From NCBI GenBank assembly GCA_019186985.1, contig JABARQ010000010.1, positions 1 through 64,000 on the forward strand: 64,000 nucleotides of DNA, read 5' to 3'. Below are positions 51,108 to 57,702 of this stretch, in pieces. Within the stretch, counting starts at the first letter, position 1; each line of letters begins with the position of its first letter. The DNA is from Prosthecobacter sp. GTDB taxonomy: Bacteria; Verrucomicrobiota; Verrucomicrobiia; Verrucomicrobiales; Verrucomicrobiaceae. Under the pieces are notes generated by a model. It was not told the origin of the DNA, did no database searches, and saw only the letters and a program-made list of their open reading frames with translations. The translations under genes were made by a program, and so were the position numbers.

Positions 51108-51326
51108 TCAATATCCCTGCGCCACATCATCGTCAAAGAACGGATAGTCATTCTCTGGGATAAAAGTGGTTTCGGCTTTAGCCGAAGTCTCAGGCGCAGC
51201 CTGAACGATGACCGTTGTAGCCACTGCGGCAGCGACGGTGCCTTTCAGAGCATTCAGAAGCGCTTCGCGGCGGGTGAAAAAAGTGGCTGCGGCTTTAGCC
51301 GCATCTTGGGCGGTTGAGTTGAGCAT
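51108..51326 (-). CDS. small exported peptide with Tat-like signal (paralogue 2)
   Basis: A 72-residue protein from ATG 51326, paralogous to the one at 47493-47684. It reads [20 protein letters not shown], then EALLNALKGTVAAAVATTVIV, QAAPETSAKAETTF and IPENDYPFF. Two REP-A copies are translated in frame: AKAAATF (51280-51303), absent from paralogue 1, and AKAETTF (51163-51186), shared. It lies directly downstream of the RAYT gene on the same strand (12-bp gap). The twin-arginine-like motif follows the first repeat-derived segment. Function unknown. Confidence 0.65.
   Translation of the reverse strand: MLNSTAQDAAKAAATFFTRREALLNALKGTVAAAVATTVIVQAAPETSAKAETTFIPENDYPFFDDDVAQGY
51163..51186. repeat. 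REP-A copy inside paralogue 2, distal
   Basis: AAAGTGGTTTCGGC...GCCGAA; translated on the minus strand as AKAETTF. Both arms pair. Confidence 0.9.
51280..51303. repeat. REP-A copy inside paralogue 2, proximal
   Basis: AAAGTGGCTGCGGC...GCCGCA, a consensus copy, read in frame as AKAAATF. It is missing from the paralogous gene and so marks an in-frame insertion. It also forms the left member of an inverted pair with 51366-51389 flanking the RAYT gene. Confidence 0.92.
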
Positions 51327-51338
51327 GGTGTCAGTCTT

Positions 51339-52064
51339 TTAGGTTTGGGGTGATTGTTGAAGAACTTCGGCTAAAGCCGAAGCCACTTTGAACTGCTGCT
51401 TGCCAAGACCAACCGCATACTCGTGCGGTAGAAGTCCGGCCCTGATGGGATTCTCCGCGATGTAGCGTCGATAGTGCTGAAACTGCGCCTCAGACCGTAC
51501 GATGTGGTCGTACGGCTCTTTTTGCCAAAGCATTCCACTGCGTCCGAGCAGCCGATTGATCTCGAAAGCGCTGCCGCCCTTCCAGCTTTGCAACACATCA
51601 CCGAGTGTCTGGCCTTCGGGAGCGGCGAGGGCATGGAGATGGTTCGGCATGACCACCCAGGCATCGAGTGAAGGCTCGGAAGTGAGGCGATTCACCAGGA
51701 TGTCCCGGACATCTTGTCTGCGAAGCAGGCATTCACCGTCGCCGGCATCCAGCCATTGGCGCCATTGCATCGTGAACGTGGCGTGAAACTCGTGCTGCTG
51801 ATCCTCGGGCAGCGTGTGGATGTCTCCGGGCTTTTGCAAGCCGTGAGCGTCGAGCCAGGCCTCGCGACGGTGCTGCCACTCGTGGAGCTTTTCCTGAGGC
51901 ATGGAATCCGAAAGCCGGGTGGTGACGAAGTAGGTGACGTGGGCTTGCCGCCAGTGAGGGAGGTTGCCCCGATGGATGTGAAGCTCGTCGTGAGGCCGGA
52001 AGAAAGTGGCTTCGGCTTTAGCCGAAGATGCATTGTCTGGAGGCTCTGACGCGTTCGCATTCAT
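51339..52064 (-). CDS. REP-associated tyrosine transposase (RAYT, Y1 HUH family)
   Basis: A 241-residue Y1-type transposase of the IS200/IS605-related RAYT group, which nicks and spreads REP hairpins in single-stranded DNA. The HUH motif is H142-L-H144 in WVVMPNHLHALAAP. The distal signature is LWQKEPYDHIVRSEAQFQHYRRYIAENPIRAGL, with Tyr198 or Tyr201 the probable catalytic tyrosine. The conserved core begins FRPHDELHIHRGNLPHWRQA (about residue 22). Residues 14-21 (SAKAEATF) and the C-terminal FKVASALAE are encoded by REP-A copies at 52003-52026 and 51366-51389, so the enzyme carries its own substrate repeats at both ends. REPs at 51280 and 52085 lie further out. Confidence 0.92.
   Translation of the reverse strand: MNANASEPPDNASSAKAEATFFRPHDELHIHRGNLPHWRQAHVTYFVTTRLSDSMPQEKLHEWQHRREAWLDAHGLQKPGDIHTLPEDQQHEFHATFTMQWRQWLDAGDGECLLRRQDVRDILVNRLTSEPSLDAWVVMPNHLHALAAPEGQTLGDVLQSWKGGSAFEINRLLGRSGMLWQKEPYDHIVRSEAQFQHYRRYIAENPIRAGLLPHEYAVGLGKQQFKVASALAEVLQQSPQT
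51366..51389. repeat. REP-A copy in RAYT 3' end (inverse)
   Basis: TTCGGCTAAAGCCGAAGCCACTTT orientation (inverse), coding on the minus strand for FKVASALAE near the RAYT C-terminus. Pairs with 51280-51303 in inverse orientation. Confidence 0.93.
52003..52026. repeat. REP-A copy in RAYT 5' end (forward)
   Basis: AAAGTGGCTTCGGC...GCCGAA, consensus arms, coding on the minus strand for AKAEATF at RAYT residues 15-21. It pairs with the inverse copy at 52085-52108 just outside the gene. Confidence 0.93.
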
Positions 52065-52084
52065 CGTCTCTTAGTAGATCAGAT

Positions 52085-52137
52085 TTCGGCTAAAGCCGAA
52101 ACCACTTTCCAGATGCGGCTAAAGCCGCAGCCGCTTT
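52085..52137. repeat. two tandem inverse REP-A copies
   Basis: Copies at 52085-52108 (TTCGGC...CCACTTT) and 52114-52137 (TGCGGC...GCCGCTTT) in the same orientation with a 5-bp spacer. The second touches the TAG stop codon of the FAD oxidoreductase gene at 52138. They mark the upstream border of the RAYT unit. Confidence 0.93.
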
Positions 52138-53433
52138 CTAGGCTTCGCTAAACGGCCCCGCATTCTGCTGCGCGAGGGTTTCACGCACCTTCACGCCATC
52201 GAGCGTGCCGACTTCGCTTTTCACCTTCATCGCAAGCGCCGCTGCGGCACCGGCGGCCTCGCCGAGGGCCATGGCGGTGGCGGTGACACGGCTGGAGGCG
52301 CTGGCTTCGCTGCTGGCGCTGTGGCAGCGGCCGGCGACGAGAAGGTTGCTCACCTTTTGCGGCACGAGGGTGCGATACGAGATGTCGTAGGGCTTCGGCT
52401 GGAAGCCCGAGCCTGTGAAGGGCTTGTCGACGGAGACCTCGGGAGGATGGATGTCGAGGAACCAGCAGCCCGTGGCGACGGCGTCGTTGTGGCGCGTGGT
52501 CTTTTGCAGGTCTTCCAGCGTGAGCACGTTCAGCCCCACAATGCGGCGCGTGTCACGCACGCCAATGTAAGGACCACTCATGATGTAGTAGCTGTTTTCA
52601 AAGCCGGGCACCCTGGCCTTCCATTCGTTGAAGATCGTCCACGCATCCTTGCGGCCCTGGATCTCCGCTCGGGTGAAGTCGGCGGCGTTCGTCGCATCGG
52701 CGGGCACGCGGGTGGCGTGGACGTAGCACTCGTCCTTCGCGAAGGCAAAAATCAGCCCCGGGCCATAGAAGTTCACGAGGCGGCCTTCCTGGTGCGCCTC
52801 AATGAGCACCTTCTTCGCCGCGTCCTTCGTCTCCTTCACCGGCACGACGTTTCCGATGCGGAAATGCATGGTCAGCGGCATGAGTGGCTTCGACGAGATC
52901 GTCGGGCATCCGGCCCAGTGCGCGATGTCACCATCGCCGGTGCAGTCGATGACCTGTCGCGCCTCCACACGGGTGAGGCCGTCCTTGTTGGCGATGATGA
53001 CCGCGGCCACGCGGCCCTCCTTCACCTCCACGTCGCAGGCGACGCTGTGGTAGAGCACGCTGAGCTTGTCCTGGTGCCGGAGGATGAGTTCATCCGTGAG
53101 CACCTTGAAGTGCTCCACATTCGGAATCCACATGCTGCCCCAATACTTCGTCACCAGCTCCGGCGGTAGATCGTCGATCGACTTTGCACCCGGCTTCGCG
53201 ATGCCCAGCCTCCGCAGCAGCTCCAGGGCGATGCCTTTCACGACAAAGCGCCCGCTCGGCTTGTCGATCAGCCCGTCAAAGTAAGGCAGCCCCACCGTCG
53301 TGATGATGCCGCCGGAGAAGCCCGCGCGCTCAATGAGCAGGGTGTTGGCGCCATTGCGGGCGGATGAGAGGGAGGCCGCAATGCCGGCGCAGCCGCCGCC
53401 GCAGACAAGGACATCAGTCTGGATGGTTTTCAT
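52138..53433 (-). CDS. FAD-dependent oxidoreductase
   Basis: A 431-residue flavoprotein of the FAD_oxidored group. The ATG at 53433 starts MKTIQTDVLVCGGGCAGIAA directly with the Rossmann GxGxxG-type turn, so there is no signal peptide and it is probably cytosolic, unlike the others in the window. Further blocks are GFSGGIITTVGLPYFDG, QVIDCTGDGDIAHWAGCP and HSASSEASASSRVTATAMALGEAAGAAAALA near the C-terminus. It follows the beta-helix gene by 73 bp on the same strand and may be the last gene of the long unit starting at 62482. The substrate is unknown. Confidence 0.88.
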   Translation of the reverse strand: MKTIQTDVLVCGGGCAGIAASLSSARNGANTLLIERAGFSGGIITTVGLPYFDGLIDKPSGRFVVKGIALELLRRLGIAKPGAKSIDDLPPELVTKYWGSMWIPNVEHFKVLTDELILRHQDKLSVLYHSVACDVEVKEGRVAAVIIANKDGLTRVEARQVIDCTGDGDIAHWAGCPTISSKPLMPLTMHFRIGNVVPVKETKDAAKKVLIEAHQEGRLVNFYGPGLIFAFAKDECYVHATRVPADATNAADFTRAEIQGRKDAWTIFNEWKARVPGFENSYYIMSGPYIGVRDTRRIVGLNVLTLEDLQKTTRHNDAVATGCWFLDIHPPEVSVDKPFTGSGFQPKPYDISYRTLVPQKVSNLLVAGRCHSASSEASASSRVTATAMALGEAAGAAAALAMKVKSEVGTLDGVKVRETLAQQNAGPFSEA

Positions 53434-53506
53434 GGTGGCCAAGCCTACCAGACCCGACCGGGTCCGGGCCACGACAAAGACTGTGTGAAATGCGACTCGC
53501 GCAGGC

Positions 53507-56152
53507 TTACTCCAGCACCACGTTGTCGAGGAAGAACGCCGTCTTCGTCGTGCCAAGGGCGCTGAAGAGCAGGTAGCTGGCGCTGGTCCAGCCGGGTTTC
53601 ACAGGAAGTCCGGCGAAATCCTTCTTCGTTCCATCCTGGCGGGTCAGCGTGAGCCGCCAGGAACCGGTCTTTTCAGGCGTGGACGGCGTGGCGGCCGCGC
53701 CCGTGACGGCGGTGATGGCGATGCGAAACCATTCGTCAGGCGCGATGTCCGCAAGGAGAACCCGGCCGTCCACGCCCGCGACCAGCTTTCCGCCCTGCCA
53801 GCGCAGGTAGGGGCCGTTGCCGAAGTCGCCGCTTTTGCCGCGGATTTCAAAGAACCCGTCCGCTCCGGGCTGCGCCATGAGGTCGAACCCGATGTGAAAG
53901 GTGCCGCCGTCCCAGCCGGTCGGATAGATGTCGAGCACGGGATCATAGCTGTGCTTCATACCCGGTGCGTCGAGCACCTTGAGGCAGCGCCTTGAGCCGG
54001 GGCTGAACGGCGAGGAGACCTCGTCCGTGACGGCGATGCTTTCGCCCTTGTCCTCGCGCTCATACTTCGCGCCCCGGATGCCCAGGGTTCCGAGGGCGGC
54101 GTGTTCGAAGTCCTGATTCACCCGGTAGGCAGGTGCGGGCCAGGGTCTTGCGTCCTTGTCCCATGCCGGATAATCGTGACCCTCGGCGGCGAGCCTGCGC
54201 CAGGCGGCGTCGTTCTTGCGGACTCCGGCAAGCGTGAGGTCCCAGGGCTTGAAGCCGATCTTCGCGGCGGGTGATCCCTCCTTCAGCCGGAAGTCGCGCT
54301 TCGCCACATCCTCAAACAGCGGATCCGCAAAGAGGCTGCCCGAATCGCGGCCCATCTTCTGCCATTCACTCCAGGTGAAGGCGGTGCCGGTGAGCTTCGC
54401 GGGGACCTTGCCGTTGGTGGGCCAGTAGAGGTTGCTGCGGAAGACGAGGCTGTCCTTCGGATCACCGCGTTCGGGCTTTTCGAAGAACTTCCAGTTCCAT
54501 TCGCCGCCGTCGAGCAGGGGCGAGGCCGGATCCCAGACGACGATGTTGTGCATGTAGCGGAAGCGCAGCCTCGGCTCGTTGCGGCTGGCCTGGACCTGGG
54601 CGGTGTGGCCGAAGGCGAAGATGTTGTTACGCACGGTGTTGAAGTAGCCGTAGTGCTGGTGGAAGCCGGCGTTCCAGGTGTCGTGCACCAGGTTGTTTTC
54701 CATGAGCACCAGGCTGCTGCCCTCGTCATTGTAGAGCCCCCAGCCGCCGTAGCGGTGCGCGGCGATGTGGTGGACATGGTTGCCGCGGATGACGGTGCCC
54801 GGCGAGGTGCCCAGGCCGTAGAAGCCGCCCATGTCGCTCAGGTAGGCCCAGCCGAGGTGATGGATGTGGTTGTTCTCCACAAGCGTGCCGGACGAGGCGG
54901 TGTCGCCATAGCCCCAGTTCCAGCCGGCGCTGACACCGGAGTAATAAAGGTCGCCGATGTCGCAGTGCGTGACCGAGCAGTCCTGGGTGTGGGTGAAGAC
55001 CACGCCGCAGGCGCTTGGATGCAGGCGGCCCGCGTGCTGGATGATGCAGTCGTCGATCTTGATCCGGCGGTTCACGCGGTCCTCCGCAGGACGCGCGGTT
55101 TCACCGACGTACACGCCGCCGCCGCCGAGGTCATGAAGGCGGCTGTGGCTGACCGTGCAGTCTGCGCAGCCCTTGCGGAACCAGAAGGCGTGCTGGCCGG
55201 TGTGGCCGACCTCGCAGTTCCTGAAATGAACGGCCCGGCTGTCCTCAATCTCGATGCAGGCGCCGGTGGTGGTCGCCGCCTGTCCGTCATGCAGGCCTTC
55301 GGCGGGATAGAGATGCTGGCTGTATTCAAAACGGAGGCCCTCGAAGCTCACATCGTGAGCGCCCCTGATGACGAGGAATTTCTCCACCACGGGCGCGATG
55401 ACCTCCGCGCGGCTCATGTCCTCCCCGGGCAGCGGCAGGTAGAGCAGCTCACCCTTCGCCTTGTCGAGAAACCATTCCCCCGGTGCATCAAGCGCGGCGC
55501 GCAGGTTCTCCATCCACCAGCGCTGGTCGGGCTCGTAATCGACGAAGGGGTAGCGCGAGCGGCCCTTGATGCGCACGGCGAGGACCTCGTCGTTGAGGTC
55601 CTGGATGCGGCACTGGCCGACGGCCCAGGCGTGGGTGACAGTGAGCAGCACGTCGGCGCGTTCCGCCGGGCTGAGCCCCTTGAGCGCCGAGTAGTGCTCC
55701 GGCGCGATGCAGAAGGCGTGAAAGTTCATGTTTGCCCCGAGGTCCGGGAAGACACCCGCGCCTACGGCCTCGGTGATGTGGTAGAAGCCTTTGTTGGGTG
55801 AGCGGGCCAGGGTGGCGCGGCGGCCGTTGATCCAGAGCTGCTCAAAGCGCCAGGCCTTGTCCGGAAGGTCCGCCTTCCACAGGCCGCCCTCGGCCTGCCT
55901 CCAGCCGGTGATGGGCCGCCCGGCGCGCAGCACGGCGTTCCGGCCGGTCCAGGTCACCTGCGAGTCCTCGGCTCCAAGCACGAGGGTTTTGCTGACCGGA
56001 TGCACGCCTTCCTCAAGCACCAGTCGCACCGGCTTCGGCGCGCCGCGGGCCTGCGCGACCGCTTCCTCAAGCCCGCCAGGCTTCACCAGGATGTTGGCAG
56101 AGAAGGCGGTGGAGGTGAGAACCAGGGCAAGGAGGGTCACGGAACGAGGCAT
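53507..56152 (-). CDS. secreted right-handed beta-helix glycosidase-like protein
   Basis: An 881-residue exported protein with signal peptide MPRSVTLLALVLTSTAFSA. From about 20 to 600 it is a right-handed parallel beta-helix: SQVTWTGRNAVLRAGRPITGW, DVSFEGLRFEYSQHLYPAEG, VHFRNCEVGHTGQHAFWFRKGCADCTVSHSRLHDLGGGGVYVGE and NNHIHHLGWAYLSDMGGFYG. This resembles GH141/PL-type helices. A C-terminal LamG-like jelly-roll follows (FEHAALGTLGIRGAKYERED to FLDNVVLE). It lies 86 bp after the DUF1501 gene in the sigma-headed run, which suggests polysaccharide processing with PSD1/DUF1501. Confidence 0.85.
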   Translation of the reverse strand: MPRSVTLLALVLTSTAFSANILVKPGGLEEAVAQARGAPKPVRLVLEEGVHPVSKTLVLGAEDSQVTWTGRNAVLRAGRPITGWRQAEGGLWKADLPDKAWRFEQLWINGRRATLARSPNKGFYHITEAVGAGVFPDLGANMNFHAFCIAPEHYSALKGLSPAERADVLLTVTHAWAVGQCRIQDLNDEVLAVRIKGRSRYPFVDYEPDQRWWMENLRAALDAPGEWFLDKAKGELLYLPLPGEDMSRAEVIAPVVEKFLVIRGAHDVSFEGLRFEYSQHLYPAEGLHDGQAATTTGACIEIEDSRAVHFRNCEVGHTGQHAFWFRKGCADCTVSHSRLHDLGGGGVYVGETARPAEDRVNRRIKIDDCIIQHAGRLHPSACGVVFTHTQDCSVTHCDIGDLYYSGVSAGWNWGYGDTASSGTLVENNHIHHLGWAYLSDMGGFYGLGTSPGTVIRGNHVHHIAAHRYGGWGLYNDEGSSLVLMENNLVHDTWNAGFHQHYGYFNTVRNNIFAFGHTAQVQASRNEPRLRFRYMHNIVVWDPASPLLDGGEWNWKFFEKPERGDPKDSLVFRSNLYWPTNGKVPAKLTGTAFTWSEWQKMGRDSGSLFADPLFEDVAKRDFRLKEGSPAAKIGFKPWDLTLAGVRKNDAAWRRLAAEGHDYPAWDKDARPWPAPAYRVNQDFEHAALGTLGIRGAKYEREDKGESIAVTDEVSSPFSPGSRRCLKVLDAPGMKHSYDPVLDIYPTGWDGGTFHIGFDLMAQPGADGFFEIRGKSGDFGNGPYLRWQGGKLVAGVDGRVLLADIAPDEWFRIAITAVTGAAATPSTPEKTGSWRLTLTRQDGTKKDFAGLPVKPGWTSASYLLFSALGTTKTAFFLDNVVLE

Positions 56153-56238
56153 GAGAATCCGATGACGCCTGGAGCGCGCCTTTCAAGCGTCAGTCCTTGG
56201 GAATCTTCCGCCCGCGATGGTGCTTGCAGCACTTCTGG

Positions 56239-57702
56239 TCAGGCAAGGATCTCGGGAATGACCCTGCCTTCCACATTGGTCAGGCGGCGCCGGATGCCGT
56301 TGTGCTCGAAGCTGAGGCGCTCGTGGTCGAGGCCGAGGAGGTGCAGGATGGTGGCGTTGAAGTGGTAGAGCGGATGCACGTCCTTCACGGCCTTCTGGCC
56401 GAGCTCGTCGCATTCGCCATGGCTGACGCCGGGCTTCACGCCCGCGCCGGTCATCCAGCAGGTGAAGCCGTCGGGGTTGTGGTCGCGGCCCTTCGCACCC
56501 TTTTGGAAGAAGGGCATGCGGCCGAACTCGGTGCACCACACGACGAGCGTGTCCTGCAGCAGCCCGCGCTGCTTCAGGTCGCGGATCAGCGCGGCGGCGG
56601 GCTGGTCGAGGATGCCGGCATGAACGTCGTACTGCGCCTTCAGGTCGCTGTGGCCGTCCCAGTTGAGCTTGCCGCCGCTTGCATAGGCGCCGTTGAAGAG
56701 CTGCACGAAGCGCACACCGCGCTCGATGAGACGACGGGCGAGGATGCAGTTCCTGGCGAAGGCGGCCTTGTCGGCGTTTTGCGTGTCGTCCGCGCCATAC
56801 ATCTTCAGGATGTGCGCCGGCTCGGTGCCGAGGTCGGTGATCTCCGGCACGCTGAGCTGCATGCGCGCGGCAAGCTCGTAGCTGGCGATGCGCGCCGCGA
56901 GCTTCTGGTCGCCCGGGTGCCCTTCGAGATGCCGTGCGTTCATCCTTTGCAGAAGCGAACGCGCCGCCTGGTCCGCCTGGGCGCTGACACCAGGTGCGGA
57001 AAGGTGCCGCACGGGGCTTTTGGAGCTCATCGTGGTGCCCTGGAAGGCGGCGGGAAGAAAGCCCGGGCCCCAGTTGTTCGCGCCGTTCTGCGGAACGCCA
57101 CGCGGATCAGGAATGGCGACGTAGCTCGGCAGATCCTGGTTCTCGCTTCCGAGTGCATAAGTCGTCCAGGCGCCCAGCGAGGGGAAGCCGTCGAGCGTGA
57201 AGCCGGTGGAGAGGAAGTTCTCCGCAGGACCGTGCGTGTTCGACTTGCTGGTGAGCGAATGCACAAAGGCGATGTCGTCGGTGAGCTCCGCGAGATGCGG
57301 GATCATGTCACTCACCCACTTGCCGGTCTGGCCGCGGGGCCGGAAGTCGTACTGGGGCCGCGCGAGGTTGCCTGCGGGACCCTGGAAGGTCACGGCCGGG
57401 CCGCCGGGCAGCGGCTTGTTGTCCCACTTGATGAGCTCGGGCTTGTAATCCCAGGTCTCCAGCTGGCTCACTGCGCCGGCACAGAAGATGACGACGACGT
57501 TCTTCGCCTTCGCCGGAAAGTGCGGCTGCCTTGGCGCATAGGGTCGCGCAGGGTCGATCACCGGACCGTTCGCCGCCAGCAGGCCGTCGGCTCCAAGCAT
57601 CTGCGTGAGGGCGATGGAGCCCAGGGCGGTCGCGCTGCCGTTGAGAAAGCGGCGGCGGTCGAGCAGATGACGGCCTGCGGGGGAGAGAAGGTCGGGGTTC
57701 AT
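56239..57702 (-). CDS. DUF1501 family exported protein
   Basis: A 487-residue DUF1501 protein, paralogous to the one at 4009-5451. Tat signal [18 protein letters not shown] lies near the N-terminus. Family motifs are [56 protein letters not shown] and [31 protein letters not shown]. The conserved metal-site-like D/H residues are retained. Its ATG overlaps the stop of the upstream PSD1 gene by 4 bp, the same coupling as in the pair at 5448, so PSD1 and DUF1501 form a conserved two-gene unit. Confidence 0.93.
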   Translation of the reverse strand: MNPDLLSPAGRHLLDRRRFLNGSATALGSIALTQMLGADGLLAANGPVIDPARPYAPRQPHFPAKAKNVVVIFCAGAVSQLETWDYKPELIKWDNKPLPGGPAVTFQGPAGNLARPQYDFRPRGQTGKWVSDMIPHLAELTDDIAFVHSLTSKSNTHGPAENFLSTGFTLDGFPSLGAWTTYALGSENQDLPSYVAIPDPRGVPQNGANNWGPGFLPAAFQGTTMSSKSPVRHLSAPGVSAQADQAARSLLQRMNARHLEGHPGDQKLAARIASYELAARMQLSVPEITDLGTEPAHILKMYGADDTQNADKAAFARNCILARRLIERGVRFVQLFNGAYASGGKLNWDGHSDLKAQYDVHAGILDQPAAALIRDLKQRGLLQDTLVVWCTEFGRMPFFQKGAKGRDHNPDGFTCWMTGAGVKPGVSHGECDELGQKAVKDVHPLYHFNATILHLLGLDHERLSFEHNGIRRRLTNVEGRVIPEILA

